Source of the DNA: Rhodopseudomonas sp.
GTDB taxonomy: Bacteria; Pseudomonadota; Alphaproteobacteria; Rhizobiales; Xanthobacteraceae
Length of the DNA stretch: 64,000 nucleotides
Direction: 5' to 3'
NCBI RefSeq assembly: GCF_013377015.1
Contig: NZ_JACABA010000001.1
Coordinates: 1,283,912 to 1,347,911, forward strand
The notes below the pieces were generated by a model. It saw nothing but the letters and a program-made list of their open reading frames with translations, had not been told where the DNA came from and did no database searches. This document shows positions 40,815-50,509 of the stretch, piece after piece; the first letter of the stretch is position 1, and every line of letters begins with the position of its first letter. Made by a program: the position numbers and the translations under genes.

Positions 40815-41483
40815 TCATTTCATGCCGGCCGGCGGTTGGCAATCGGCGGATCGGGCGGTGGTCGCGGCCTGATCTGGCGATGGCGCGAACGCCGCCGTCG
40901 CCAGCGCGCGCGCGTGATCGCGCACATCGATGGGCCAGCCCGCGGTCCGTTGCGCGAAACGCGCCGCATCGCCGGCGAATAGCGCGCGCACCACCTCCTC
41001 ATAGTCCGGCTTGTCTCCCGCCAACGCCGCGATGAAGCGATAGGTCGCTTCCTGCGCCTGCCGAATCCTGTCCTTGTCCTTGTTGGCGTGCCGCGCTTCG
41101 TCGACCAGCCGGCGCAGCGCCACCGATGCGCCGCCGCGCTGCTGCGCCAGCCACTCCCAGTGCCGCGGCAGCAGCGTGACTTCGCGCGCGACCACGCCGA
41201 GTTTCGGCCGGCCCGGGCCGCGCGGCGACGGCGGATCTGGCTCGGGCGGCGCATCTGGATCGCTCGGCACTGCGGCGTTCGGCAATCGTGCCAAAATCTC
41301 ATCGAGCGAGCCGCGCAGATCCATTTCGACCAGATGGCTGCTGGTACTGTCGAAGATCAGCAGCGAACCGTCGCCATGATCGAGACGCTCCTTGGCGAGT
41401 CGCGCCATGTCGCGGAGGTCACCCGAAGCGACGCGGCGATCGCCCTCGAAGGCAATGCAGCTAGGGCTGGCCGACACGGGCAT
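40815..41483 (-). CDS. DUF2239 family protein
   Basis: I recall this as DUF2239, a family without assigned function. The 222-residue protein has an N-terminal part (SCIAFEGDRRVASGDLRDMARLAKERL) and the family hallmark GRPKLGVVAREVTLLPRHWEWLAQQRGGASVALRRLVDEAR. The second resembles a ribbon-helix-helix-like or small helical DNA-binding segment, but this is only a visual impression. It is divergent from the GST gene, with an ACCCGGGTAA palindrome in the shared 157-base spacer. Confidence 0.82.
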   Translation of the reverse strand: MPVSASPSCIAFEGDRRVASGDLRDMARLAKERLDHGDGSLLIFDSTSSHLVEMDLRGSLDEILARLPNAAVPSDPDAPPEPDPPSPRGPGRPKLGVVAREVTLLPRHWEWLAQQRGGASVALRRLVDEARHANKDKDRIRQAQEATYRFIAALAGDKPDYEEVVRALFAGDAARFAQRTAGWPIDVRDHARALATAAFAPSPDQAATTARSADCQPPAGMK

Positions 41484-41541
41484 GGCGAACTTCTCCTCGA
41501 CGGTTCGCCTCCCTTAGCCGGCGCGGTGGACTTCCGTCAAT

Positions 41542-41556
41542 ATCACCCGGGTAAAA
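41542..41556. promoter_or_regulatory. ACCCGGGTAA palindrome between DUF2239 and GST genes
   Basis: ATCACCCGGGTAAAA lies in the divergent spacer, about 58 bases upstream of the DUF2239 start and about 85 upstream of the GST start. It nearly equals the element at 42325-42339: the two share ATAT(C/T)ACCCGGGTAAAA. The dyad symmetry suggests binding of a dimeric repressor such as a TetR-type protein, an inference. Confidence 0.5.
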
Positions 41557-41640
41557 CATCGGGCATCCCTGCTCGCCGACGCTCGACATTCCGGCGGCCG
41601 GCTGGCACGACGGAACTTCACTGCGATCCCGAGGTTCAGC

Positions 41641-42306
41641 ATGCTCACCGTCCATCATCTCAACAATTCCCGCTCGCAGCGCGTGTTATGGGTGCTGGAG
41701 GAGCTTGGGGTCCCGTACGAGATCAAGCGCTACCAACGGCTGCCAAGCATGTTCGCGCCGCCGGAGCTGCGCGCGGTCCACCCGCTGGGCAAGTCGCCGG
41801 TGATTACCGACAACGGCAATACCGTCGCCGAGTCCGGCGCGATCATCGAATACATCATCGACACCTATGGTGAGGGCCGACTGATCCCGCCGCCGAAGAC
41901 GCCGGAACGGCTGCGCTACACCTATTGGCTGCATTACGCCGAGGGCTCGGCGATGTCGCCTTTGCTGCTGAAGCTGCTGTTCACGATGATCCCGCAGCGC
42001 GCGCCGGCGCTGATCCGGCCGCTGGTGAAGCTGATCACCACGCCGGTGCTGGCCACCCTGGTCGATCCGCAGCTGAAGCAGCACATGGCGTTCTGGGAAG
42101 GCGAGTTGGCGAAGAGCGAGTGGTTCGCCGGCGGCGACTTCACCGCCGCCGACATTCAGATGAGCTTCCCGCTGGAGGCCGCCTCGGCCCGCGCCGGGCT
42201 TGATCAAACCTATCCCAACGCATTGGCCTGGCTGGCGAAGATCCACGCTCGACCTGCCTACAAGCGGGCGCTGGAGCAGGGTGGCCCTTATACGGTGGGC
42301 GGCTGA
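41641..42306 (+). CDS. Glutathione S-transferase family protein
   Basis: A cytosolic-type GST. The 221-residue protein has the N-terminal thioredoxin-fold domain (MLTVHHLNNSRSQRVLWVLEELGVPYEIKRYQR; catalytic Ser likely in NNSRSQ) with the glutathione-binding LGKSPVITDNGNTVAESGAIIEYI. The C-terminal helical domain contains GGDFTAADIQMSFPLE, with the conserved N-capping box and Asp. GAGG precedes the ATG. It sits between two copies of an ACCCGGGTAA palindrome. Substrate unknown. Confidence 0.95.
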   Translation: MLTVHHLNNSRSQRVLWVLEELGVPYEIKRYQRLPSMFAPPELRAVHPLGKSPVITDNGNTVAESGAIIEYIIDTYGEGRLIPPPKTPERLRYTYWLHYAEGSAMSPLLLKLLFTMIPQRAPALIRPLVKLITTPVLATLVDPQLKQHMAFWEGELAKSEWFAGGDFTAADIQMSFPLEAASARAGLDQTYPNALAWLAKIHARPAYKRALEQGGPYTVGG

Positions 42307-42324
42307 GCGCCAGCCCTACCTGAT

Positions 42325-42339
42325 ATTACCCGGGTAAAA
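42325..42339. promoter_or_regulatory. ACCCGGGTAA palindrome upstream of the GIY-YIG gene
   Basis: ATTACCCGGGTAAAA includes the perfect 12-bp palindrome TTACCCGGGTAA (42326-42337). It lies about 61 bases upstream of the GIY-YIG gene start and just after the GST gene. It matches the copy at 41542-41556 at all but one base over 17 positions. Confidence 0.55.
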
Positions 42340-42400
42340 TTGACAATCCGGCTCGAGCCTGTTACGGACATCGGCAACCAATCCCGCGACAGGACCGCCG

Positions 42401-42736
42401 ATGCAGAAGGACAACCGAAAGGCCGCGATCGCGGCCTACAAGGAGCGCAAGGCCTGCGCCGGAATCTATGCGATCCGCTGCACGGCGTCGGCCCAGGTCT
42501 GGGTCGGACAAACCCCGCACCTCGACACGATCCAGAACCGGATCTGGTTCAGTTTGCGTCAGGGCAGTCATCCCAACCGCGCGCTGCAGGCGGCGTGGAC
42601 CCTGCACGGCGCCGATACTTTCGCATTCGAACCGCTCGAGCAATTGGCCGAAGAGGAATCGCGCTATGTGCGCGATGCGCTGTTGAAGGAACGCGCCGGC
42701 CATTGGCAATCGACGCTCGACGCGCGGGCGATGTAA
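42401..42736 (+). CDS. GIY-YIG nuclease family protein
   Basis: A small single-domain protein with the GIY-YIG fold. The 111-residue product has AGIYAIRC, VWVGQTPHLDTIQNRIWFSLRQGSHPNRALQAAW, and FAFEPLEQLAEEES as in stand-alone GIY-YIG proteins of alphaproteobacteria. In this copy the second motif reads VWVGQ instead of YIG. AGGA lies upstream of the ATG. It may be a nuclease, but no characterised role is known to me. Confidence 0.85.
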   Translation: MQKDNRKAAIAAYKERKACAGIYAIRCTASAQVWVGQTPHLDTIQNRIWFSLRQGSHPNRALQAAWTLHGADTFAFEPLEQLAEEESRYVRDALLKERAGHWQSTLDARAM

Positions 42737-42747
42737 CCGCCGACGCC

Positions 42748-44157
42748 CTACTTCGGCCCGGCCGCTTCCGGAGTCACCGTCGCCGCTATCACCTCGCCGA
42801 CCAGTCGGCCAAGACCGCGAATGTCGCCGGTCGGATCGACCGCATCGCCGAGCCGCACAATGACCAGATGCTGCGTCGGCAGCACGACGATGCGCTGGCC
42901 GAGATCGCCGGACGCGAAGAAGGCATCGCGGGGAATACCGAGCCTCGCCCGCCCCTTGGCATATTGATGCTCGCTGCGATTGGTCCAGAACCCGGCGCCG
43001 TAATCGGTGTCGAGGGTCGCGCGCGCGGAAAATTCCACCCAGTCCTCAGGCAGCATACGCTGGCCGCCGACCACGCCATCCTGCAGATAGAGCAAGCCGA
43101 ACCGCGCCCAGTCGCGCGCACTGGCGTACATGTAGGACGATCCCTGCATTGTGCCGGTCGCGTCGAATTCCAGCGTGACGTTGCGCATCCCGAGCGGATT
43201 GAACAATTCGCGCCAGGCGAATTTGAGGGTCTGCTCAGGCCCGCCGGTGAGCTGGTTGATGATTCGCGCCAGCAACTGCGTCGACGGGCTGCTATAGGCC
43301 CATCGCGTTCCCGGCGCGGCAATCGGCGGCGCCTTCGCGGCGAACGCGGCCATGTCGTCGTGCAGATAGACCATCTGGCTGGAGGGATCGAGACCGCTGT
43401 TGGTTTCGTCGAGTGCTAATCCGGTGGTCATGCGCAGCAGATGCTCGACCTCGATCTCGCGCCGCGGATCGGTGGCGCCGCGCCATTCCGCGATCGGCGC
43501 CGGCAGCGACGGCGAGGTGAGGCCCTTCTGGGTGAGAATGCCGATCAGCGCATTGACCACCGACTTGGTCAACGAGTAGCCGAGCAGCGGCGTCTCGGTG
43601 CTGACGCCCGTTGCATAGCGCTCGGCAACCACCCGGCCGTCATGGATCACGACGACCGCCTTGGTTCGCCGCAACGGCGGCGCCAGCGGCTCCTCGAAGG
43701 CATGATCGAGCGCCGCCTTCAGTCTCGGATCGGCCGGCTCGACCACGGCCGGGCCGGCGATCTCGGCCAGCAGCGACGCTGGACCGGACGCCTTCAGCGC
43801 GGCGATGTCGGCCTTCGGCAGATAGGGCTCGGCGTCGGCGTGCAGCAGGATGCAGCCGAATCCCTCGCGATATAGGGCTCGGCTGCTGAACAAGCCCAGC
43901 AACGACACCTCGATGGTCTTGCCGACGGCATCGAATTTGTAACGCAGCATCGGGCGAATCGCGCGCACCCCCTCGCGTTCGTTCACCTCCGCATAGGCCG
44001 TCGCCGGATCCTGTCCGGACACGAACGCCTTTGCGCAAGTGTTGTGCGCGACCACCGCGGTCGCGACCCGGAGCGCGCGGTCGGGACGATACTTCGTCGC
44101 CGACACCGCCAGGAGGACGCCGATCAGGGCGGCCACGACTAACCATCGCGCTCTCAT
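42748..44157 (-). CDS. Serine hydrolase, class C beta-lactamase-like
   Basis: The 469-residue protein has an N-terminal hydrophobic segment (WLVVAALIGVLLAVSATKY), probably a signal anchor, so the domain is likely periplasmic. The C-terminal 300 residues form a penicillin-binding/beta-lactamase fold with SLTK (GYSLTKSVVNAL) as the SxxK nucleophile motif and YSS in the region of the YxN motif. A third motif is not clear. Family members act as esterases, peptidases or unknown hydrolases more often than as true beta-lactamases. It lies downstream of the SDR gene in the same direction. Confidence 0.88.
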   Translation of the reverse strand: MRARWLVVAALIGVLLAVSATKYRPDRALRVATAVVAHNTCAKAFVSGQDPATAYAEVNEREGVRAIRPMLRYKFDAVGKTIEVSLLGLFSSRALYREGFGCILLHADAEPYLPKADIAALKASGPASLLAEIAGPAVVEPADPRLKAALDHAFEEPLAPPLRRTKAVVVIHDGRVVAERYATGVSTETPLLGYSLTKSVVNALIGILTQKGLTSPSLPAPIAEWRGATDPRREIEVEHLLRMTTGLALDETNSGLDPSSQMVYLHDDMAAFAAKAPPIAAPGTRWAYSSPSTQLLARIINQLTGGPEQTLKFAWRELFNPLGMRNVTLEFDATGTMQGSSYMYASARDWARFGLLYLQDGVVGGQRMLPEDWVEFSARATLDTDYGAGFWTNRSEHQYAKGRARLGIPRDAFFASGDLGQRIVVLPTQHLVIVRLGDAVDPTGDIRGLGRLVGEVIAATVTPEAAGPK

Positions 44158-44205
44158 CGGCCGTCTCCCACTATCAGCCCGGCCCGGCGCGCGATTTGCA
44201 CCACG

Positions 44206-45102
44206 CTACTTCTTTGCCTGCGCCGCATCGACCGAGGGCAGCGCCATCACGCTGACGCCGGGCGGCGGCACATCGTCGTCGGGGACAAAGAAATCCGACA
44301 TCAGCGGCACTGTCTTGTCGACCCGGTAATGCTCGAAGTCGGTGACCCCGGCGGCCGCCAGCACCTTGTCGTCGATGCAGAACTGGCCGGTGAAATCGCG
44401 CGACGGCTTTGTGAAGATCTCGTAGGCGGCGTCGCCCATGATCGCAGGCGTGCGACTGGCCCGCATCATGGCGTCGCCGCCGAGCAGATTGCCGACCGCG
44501 GCGGTGGCGATCGTGGTACGCGGCCACAGCGCATTGACGGCGACGCCGGCGCGACGCAATTCGCCGGACAGGCCCAGCACCACCATGCTCATGCCGAACT
44601 TCGCCATGGTGTAGGCGGTGGAGTGCTCGAACCACTTCGCTTTCATATCGAGCGGCGGCGACAGCATCAGGATATGCGGATTGTCGGCCTTCTTCAGATG
44701 CGGGATGCAATATTTCGACACCATGAAGGTGCCACGGGTGTTGATCCCCATCATCAGATCGTAGCGCTTCATATCGGTGCGCTGCGAATCGGTGAGACTG
44801 ATCGCGCTGGCGTTGTTGACGCAGATGTCGATGCCGCCGAATTCCGCCACGGTGGCGTCGATCGCGGCGATCACCTGGGCCTCGTCGCGGATGTCACACA
44901 GCACCGGCAGCGCCTTGCCGCCAGCGGCGCGCACCTCCTCCGCCGCAGTGTAGATGGTGCCCTGCAATTTCGGATGTGGCTCGGCGGTTTTCGCCGCGAT
45001 CGCCACATTGGCGCCGTCGCGCGCTGCGCGCAGCGCGATCGCCAGCCCGATGCCGCGGCTGGCGCCGGAAATGAACAGCGTCTTGCCCTTCAGTGAAGCC
45101 AT
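44206..45102 (-). CDS. SDR-family oxidoreductase, HSDL2-like
   Basis: A classical short-chain dehydrogenase/reductase. The 298-residue protein has ISGASRGIGLAIALRAA for cofactor binding, NNASAI, a Ser in LMLSPPLD and the catalytic YTMAK (AYTMAKFGMSMVV). The insertion PHPKLQGTIYTAAEEV after the first strands is typical of hydroxysteroid dehydrogenase-like protein 2 relatives; substrates are usually unknown. It precedes the serine-hydrolase gene by 48 bases. Confidence 0.92.
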   Translation of the reverse strand: MASLKGKTLFISGASRGIGLAIALRAARDGANVAIAAKTAEPHPKLQGTIYTAAEEVRAAGGKALPVLCDIRDEAQVIAAIDATVAEFGGIDICVNNASAISLTDSQRTDMKRYDLMMGINTRGTFMVSKYCIPHLKKADNPHILMLSPPLDMKAKWFEHSTAYTMAKFGMSMVVLGLSGELRRAGVAVNALWPRTTIATAAVGNLLGGDAMMRASRTPAIMGDAAYEIFTKPSRDFTGQFCIDDKVLAAAGVTDFEHYRVDKTVPLMSDFFVPDDDVPPPGVSVMALPSVDAAQAKK

Positions 45103-45208
45103 GTTTCGTCCCCTCGTCAGTGGCGCTCTTCGCGCGTCGATAGTGTACAGCCCCGGTGATCCAAATCGAAGCGCTTCGACAGCAGCGCCCGTCTCCGTGT
45201 CATGCCCG

Positions 45209-46963
45209 CTAGTTTCCCACTGCCGCCGCGCCGCGGGTGCGCGGATCGGGCGCGCCGAGCAGGCTGTCCGGCATCACCACGATCGAATTCGCCGAGGTCT
45301 GGCCCATTGGTGCGACCACCTTGTGCCCCATCGCCTGCAGCGCCGCGACCGTCTCGGCACTGAACCCCTGCTCAATCCGCACTTCGTCCGGCAGCCATTG
45401 ATGATGCAGCCGCGGCGCCGCTACCGCCGCGGCGATGTCCATCTGGTAGTCGAGCACGTTGACGACCACCTGCAGTACAGTGGAAATGATCCGGCTACCG
45501 CCCGGCGAGCCGGTCACCAGCACGACGCGGCCGTCCTTCAGCACGATGGTCGGCGCCATCGACGACAGCGGCCGCTTGCCCGGCCCCGGCAGATTGGCCT
45601 CGAAGCCGACCAGGCCGAACGCGTTGGCGGCGCCCGGCGCCGCGGTGAAATCGTCGAGCTCGTTGTTGAGCAGCACGCCGGTGCCGTCGGCGACCAGGCC
45701 GACTCCATAGGAAAAATTCAGCGTATAGGTGTTGCTGACGGCGTTACCTTCGGCGTCGACCACCGAAAAATGCGTGGTGTTCTGGCCCTCGCGTGGCGGC
45801 AGCGCCGGCAGCGCTTCGGTCCATGGCGTCGCGCGGTTGGGATCGATCCCGGCGCGCTGCTTGGCGGCGTAGTCCTTCGACAACAATGCAGTCAGCGGCG
45901 CAGCGACGAAGGCCGGATCGCCGAGGTAGCGCGCGCGGTCGGCATAGCCGCGCTTCATCGCCTCGATCAACAGATGCAGCGAGGCGGCCGAACCCTGCGG
46001 GTTGTCGCGCAGCGCAAAGCCTTCGAGAATGTTCAGCGTCTCGATCAGAACGGTGCCGCCGGACGATGGCAGCGGCATCGCCACGATGTCGTAGCCGCGA
46101 TAGAGACCATGCACGGGCGCGCGAACGATCGGCTGATAGGCTTTCAGATCGTCGACCGTCACGATCCCGCCGGCCGAGCGAATGCCGTCCGCCAGTTTGC
46201 GCGCGACGTCGCCCTGATAGAATCCGCGCGGCCCCTGTGCGGCGATTGCCGACAGCGTCGCGGCGAGATCGGCCTGCACCAGCGCGTCACCACCTTGCAG
46301 CGAACTGCCGTCGGCGCGTGAGAAGATTTTCAGCGATGACGGCCAGCGCGCCAGCCGCTTGTGCCATTGCGGCATTGTGTCGGCATTGTCGTCGGCGACA
46401 ATAAAGCCGTCGCGTGCCAGCGCGATGGCCGGCTGCAAGATCTCCGCCAGCGAAAATTTCCCGGAGCCGTATTTTTCCAACGCCAGCGCCAGACCCGCGA
46501 TGGTGCCGGGCACGCCGATGCCGAGCGCGGAGTCGCGCGATCGGGCGTTGTCGGGCTTGCCGTCGGGCCCGAGAAACATGTCGCGCGTCGCCGCCATCGG
46601 CGCGGTCTCGCGATAGTCGATCGCCACGTCCTCGCCGCGCGCGGCGGCGTGAATCATCATGAAGCCACCGCCACCGAGATTGCCCGCGCGCGGATAAGTG
46701 ACGGCCATCGCAAAGCCCGTCGCGACTGCCGCATCGACCGCGTTGCCGCCGCGCGCGAGGATATCGGCCCCGACTCGCGCCGCGAGCTTCTCCTGCGCCA
46801 CCACTATGCCGTGCCGCGCGGCCACTGCCGGCGCCGCGACTATCCGCGCGTCGGCGCCGCCACGGATGTCCTGCGCACCGACAATGCCGATTGCCGCGAC
46901 CAGCACCGATGCGGCGAGCAGCGCCGTCACCGCTTTGCGACGTAAAAGCGTCATAACGACCAT
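45209..46963 (-). CDS. ggt: Gamma-glutamyltransferase
   Basis: This enzyme cleaves gamma-glutamyl bonds such as in glutathione and is processed autocatalytically into two subunits in the periplasm. The start ATG 46963 (584 residues) is taken; the track start nine codons earlier lacks a better site. A signal peptide (AVTALLAASVLVAAIGIVGAQ) is visible. The processing site and nucleophile Thr lie in NTTHFSVVDAEGNAVSNTYT. Family motifs such as GNLGGGGFMM and SPGGSRIISTVLQ are present. It diverges from the MFS transporter gene with a 105-base spacer. Confidence 0.95.
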   Translation of the reverse strand: MVVMTLLRRKAVTALLAASVLVAAIGIVGAQDIRGGADARIVAAPAVAARHGIVVAQEKLAARVGADILARGGNAVDAAVATGFAMAVTYPRAGNLGGGGFMMIHAAARGEDVAIDYRETAPMAATRDMFLGPDGKPDNARSRDSALGIGVPGTIAGLALALEKYGSGKFSLAEILQPAIALARDGFIVADDNADTMPQWHKRLARWPSSLKIFSRADGSSLQGGDALVQADLAATLSAIAAQGPRGFYQGDVARKLADGIRSAGGIVTVDDLKAYQPIVRAPVHGLYRGYDIVAMPLPSSGGTVLIETLNILEGFALRDNPQGSAASLHLLIEAMKRGYADRARYLGDPAFVAAPLTALLSKDYAAKQRAGIDPNRATPWTEALPALPPREGQNTTHFSVVDAEGNAVSNTYTLNFSYGVGLVADGTGVLLNNELDDFTAAPGAANAFGLVGFEANLPGPGKRPLSSMAPTIVLKDGRVVLVTGSPGGSRIISTVLQVVVNVLDYQMDIAAAVAAPRLHHQWLPDEVRIEQGFSAETVAALQAMGHKVVAPMGQTSANSIVVMPDSLLGAPDPRTRGAAAVGN

Positions 46964-47068
46964 CGAGATTCCCGGCAGTTGTCGCGGCATGCAGACTGCT
47001 TCGCCCGCCGGGATGCTATATGGCTTTCGATGCGATAGGCAAAACGCCTGCGGGCGAGGAACGAGAAC

Positions 47069-48484
47069 ATGGGGTCAACGATCGCGGCCGACACAAATCG
47101 CGCCGCCATACCGACCACCTATCCGCCGCGCCGCGCCGTGGTCGGCTGGATCCTGTTCGACTGGGCGGCGCAGCCGTATTTCACGCTGATCACGACCTTC
47201 ATCTTCGCGCCGTATTTCGTCACCCACGTCGCGCCGGACCCGGCCACCGGACAATCGATCTGGGGTTTCGCCACAGCGGCTAGCGGAATTGTGATCGCAT
47301 TGGCGTCGCCGGTGCTCGGCGCCATTGCCGACGCCAGCGGCCGGCGCAAGCCATGGATCGCCGCATTCGGCCTGATGCTGGTGATCGGCTCCTGCCTGAT
47401 GTGGTTCGGCAAGCCAGGCGACACCGGCGCGATCCTGCCGCTGCTGATCGCCTTCGGCATCGCCACCATCGGCGTCGAATTCGCCACCGTGTTCAACAAC
47501 GCGATGATGCCGCATCTGGTGCCGCCGGACAAAATCGGCAGGCTCTCCGGCACCGGCTGGGCCACCGGCTACGTAGGCGGGATTCTGAGTCTCGTTCTGG
47601 TGCTTGGCTTTCTTGCCGCCAGTCCCGAGACCGGTCGTACGCTGTTCGGTCTCAAACCGCTGTTCGGGCTCGATCCGATGTCGCATCAGGGCGACCGCAT
47701 CACCGGGCCGCTGACCGCGATCTGGTTCGTGATCTTCGTGTTGCCGATGTTCGTGTTTACCCCGGATTTCCCGGCCAAGCTTGCGGCCGGCGCTGCGGTG
47801 CGCGAGGGGGTGCGCGAATTGCGCGAGACGCTGCGGGAACTGCCGCGACATCGCTCAATGGCGGCGTTCCTGCTCGCCAACATGATCTACACCGACGGGC
47901 TGGTGTCGCTGTTCGCGTTCGGCGGCATTTATGCTGCCGGAACTTTCGGCTGGCAGACCATCCAGATCGGCAGCTTCGGTATCCTGCTGGCGATCGCCGC
48001 CACTTTCGGCGCATGGCTCGGCGGCAAGCTCGACGATGCGCTCGGGCCGAAGCGGGTGATCGCGGGAAGCATGCTGCTGCTGTTGGTCTCGATCATCGGC
48101 ATCCTGCTGGTCGATCCCGGCCACATCCTGTTCATCGCGGTGCCCCCACCACGGCCGGGCGGCGCGTTGTTCGCCTCTCCCGCCGAGCGTGCCTATCTGC
48201 TGCTGGGATGTTTGATCGGCATCGCCGGCGGTCCGCTGCAGGCGGCATCGCGCACACTGCTGATCCACATGGCGCCGAAGGATCGTATCGCGCAGTATTT
48301 CGGGCTGTTCGCGTTGACCGGCAAGGTCACGTCGTTCATCGGGCCGCTGCTGATCGGCGTGATCACCGCGATCACCGCGAGCCAGAAGGCCGGCATGGCA
48401 GTGCTGGTGCTGTGGGGCATCGGCGGGCTCGTGTTGCTGGGGAGGGTGCGAGATCCCCAGGTTGAATCGATGACCCCAACCTGA
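47069..48484 (+). CDS. MFS transporter, UMF1/Atg22-like family
   Basis: A 471-residue major-facilitator transporter in the inner membrane. The start MGSTIAADTNRAAIPTTYPPRR is followed by the family signature GWILFDWAAQPYFTLITTFIFAPYFV. About twelve hydrophobic segments follow, such as PLLIAFGIATIGVEFATVF. It resembles the Atg22/UMF1 group of permeases, some of which move amino acids or related compounds. The substrate is not inferable. It diverges from ggt, which fits a possible role with glutathione or amino-acid uptake, only as a weak hint. Confidence 0.93.
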   Translation: MGSTIAADTNRAAIPTTYPPRRAVVGWILFDWAAQPYFTLITTFIFAPYFVTHVAPDPATGQSIWGFATAASGIVIALASPVLGAIADASGRRKPWIAAFGLMLVIGSCLMWFGKPGDTGAILPLLIAFGIATIGVEFATVFNNAMMPHLVPPDKIGRLSGTGWATGYVGGILSLVLVLGFLAASPETGRTLFGLKPLFGLDPMSHQGDRITGPLTAIWFVIFVLPMFVFTPDFPAKLAAGAAVREGVRELRETLRELPRHRSMAAFLLANMIYTDGLVSLFAFGGIYAAGTFGWQTIQIGSFGILLAIAATFGAWLGGKLDDALGPKRVIAGSMLLLLVSIIGILLVDPGHILFIAVPPPRPGGALFASPAERAYLLLGCLIGIAGGPLQAASRTLLIHMAPKDRIAQYFGLFALTGKVTSFIGPLLIGVITAITASQKAGMAVLVLWGIGGLVLLGRVRDPQVESMTPT

Positions 48485-48582
48485 TGGGTCGCCCCGCCGC
48501 GGGCAACTGTTCCGGACAATGTGACTTTGCGCACAGTCGATGAAATCCCCTGCTGCCTATAACGCGGCATCAGGGGGCTCAC

Positions 48583-48819
48583 ATGATGCTGACATTGGTC
48601 TTGGTTCTCGGCCTGCCGCTCGCGGCCTATTTCTATTTTCGCTATCGGCGCGACATGATCAGCGGGATCGGCCCGGTCGCGCACAGGTGTTCACGCTGCC
48701 ACGAGGAGCTGCCGCGCTTCCGGATGCCGAAATCCATCAAGCAGGCACTGCTCGGCGGGTGGACCTGCAAGCGATGCGGATCAACGATTGACCGGCACGG
48801 ATTGGTCAACGAGAGCTGA
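48583..48819 (+). CDS. Small membrane protein with zinc-ribbon motif
   Basis: The 78-residue protein has an N-terminal hydrophobic helix ([17 protein letters not shown]), a short basic linker, and a CSRCHEEL...CKRCGSTI pair of CxxC motifs spaced like a zinc ribbon. I do not recognise a named family. It would face the cytoplasm if the helix is a simple N-out anchor. Its TGA is immediately followed by the convergent purH stop codon (TGATCA), leaving no spacer. Confidence 0.75.
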   Translation: MMLTLVLVLGLPLAAYFYFRYRRDMISGIGPVAHRCSRCHEELPRFRMPKSIKQALLGGWTCKRCGSTIDRHGLVNES

Positions 48820-50412
48820 TCAGTGCCGGAAATGCCGGGCGCCGGTGAACACCATGGCGATGCCGGCGTCGTCGGCAGCCTTGATCACCTCGTCGTCGCG
48901 CACCGAACCACCGGGCTGGATCACCGCGGTGGCGCCGGCCTCGATGCAGGCCAGCATGCCGTCGGCGAACGGAAAGAACGCATCCGACGCCACCACCGAA
49001 CCCTTGGTCATCGGCACCGCCAGCTTCAGTTCGGCCGCCGCATCCTGCGCCTTGCGCGCCGCGATCCGCGCCGAATCGACCCTGCTCATCTGCCCCGCGC
49101 CGATGCCGACGGTGGCGAGATCCTTGGCGTAGATGATGGTGTTGGATTTCACGTGCTTGGCGACGCGGAACGCGAATTTCAGATCGCGCAGCTCGGCCTC
49201 GGTCGGCTGCCGCCGGGTGACGACCTTCAGCGCCATGTCGTCGACCACGGCATTGTCGCGGCCCTGCACCAGCAAGCCGCCGGCGACGGTCTTGTAGGTC
49301 AGGCCCGCCGCGCGCGGGTCCGGCAGGCTCCCGGCCAGCAACAGCCGCAGATTTTTCTTTGCGGCCACGATGGCGATCGCCTCCTCGGTCGCGTCGGGCG
49401 CGATGATGACTTCGGTGAAGATCTCGGTGATGGCACGCGCGGCCTCGGCGTCGAGCGTCTTGTTCAGCGCCACGATCCCGCCGAATGCGGAGGTCGAGTC
49501 GCAGGCCAGCGCCTTGCGGTAGGCGTCGAGCAGGCTAGCGCCCTCGGCGACACCGCAGGGATTGGCATGCTTGACGATGACGCAGGCCGCGGTGCGCGCG
49601 GCGTCGAATTCGCCGATGCATTCATAAGCCGCGTCGGTGTCGTTGATGTTGTTGTAAGATAATTCCTTGCCCTGCACCTGCCGCGCGGTGGCGACGCCGG
49701 GGCGCTTCTCGGGCGTGCGATAGAACGCCGCGCTCTGATGCGGGTTCTCGCCGTAGCGCAGGCTCTGGATCAGCCGGCCGCCGATGGCGCGGAAATCCGG
49801 CGCTTCGGTCTTCAGCTGCAGCGCGAACCAGTTCGAGATCGCCGCGTCATAAGCCGCGGTGCGGGCATAGGCCTTGGCGGCCAGCCGCTTGCGCAACGTC
49901 AGCGTGGTTGCGCCAGCGTTGGCGGCGAGTTCGTCGAGCACGGCGGAATAGTCCGACGCCTCGACCACCACCGCGACGTCGTCATGGTTCTTCGCCGCGG
50001 CCCGGATCATCGCGGGCCCGCCGATGTCGATGTTCTCGACGCAATCCTCGTAGCCGGCGCCCTTGTCGACGGTTTCCTCGAACGGATAGAGATTGACCAC
50101 CAGCAGATCTATCGGCGCGATGCCGTGATCCTTCATCGCTTTCGCATGTTCGGCGTTGCCGCGGATCGCCAGCAAGCCACCATGCACCTTCGGGTGCAGG
50201 GTCTTGACCCGCCCATCCATCATTTCCGGGAAACCGGTGAGATCGGAGACGTCCTTGACCGCGAGCCCGGCCGCCGCGATCGCCTTGGCGGTGCCGCCGG
50301 TCGAGACCAGCTCGACGCCGTGGCCGACCAGCGCGCGGGCGAAGTCGATCAGGCCCGATTTATCGGAAACGGACAATAGAGCGCGGGTCACGCGGCGCGG
50401 ATGATCGGTCAT
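48820..50412 (-). CDS. purH: Bifunctional AICAR transformylase/IMP cyclohydrolase PurH
   Basis: PurH catalyses the last two steps of IMP synthesis: formylation of AICAR from 10-formyl-THF, then ring closure. The start ATG 50412 gives 530 residues, the normal length; the track ORF begins 69 codons earlier. The N-terminal cyclohydrolase domain has [32 protein letters not shown] and [16 protein letters not shown]. The transformylase domain has [10 protein letters not shown]. Convergent with the small zinc-ribbon gene, it is flanked upstream by the heparinase-like gene. Confidence 0.98.
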   Translation of the reverse strand: MTDHPRRVTRALLSVSDKSGLIDFARALVGHGVELVSTGGTAKAIAAAGLAVKDVSDLTGFPEMMDGRVKTLHPKVHGGLLAIRGNAEHAKAMKDHGIAPIDLLVVNLYPFEETVDKGAGYEDCVENIDIGGPAMIRAAAKNHDDVAVVVEASDYSAVLDELAANAGATTLTLRKRLAAKAYARTAAYDAAISNWFALQLKTEAPDFRAIGGRLIQSLRYGENPHQSAAFYRTPEKRPGVATARQVQGKELSYNNINDTDAAYECIGEFDAARTAACVIVKHANPCGVAEGASLLDAYRKALACDSTSAFGGIVALNKTLDAEAARAITEIFTEVIIAPDATEEAIAIVAAKKNLRLLLAGSLPDPRAAGLTYKTVAGGLLVQGRDNAVVDDMALKVVTRRQPTEAELRDLKFAFRVAKHVKSNTIIYAKDLATVGIGAGQMSRVDSARIAARKAQDAAAELKLAVPMTKGSVVASDAFFPFADGMLACIEAGATAVIQPGGSVRDDEVIKAADDAGIAMVFTGARHFRH

Positions 50413-50509
50413 GGAGGGTCGGTCCTTCGGTAGAAGGACGCCGCCGTAGCACGGTTTGTCGGGACATGAAACCGGGCCGATCGGCGGTCCCGGCCTGGCC
50501 ACAGCCAGC

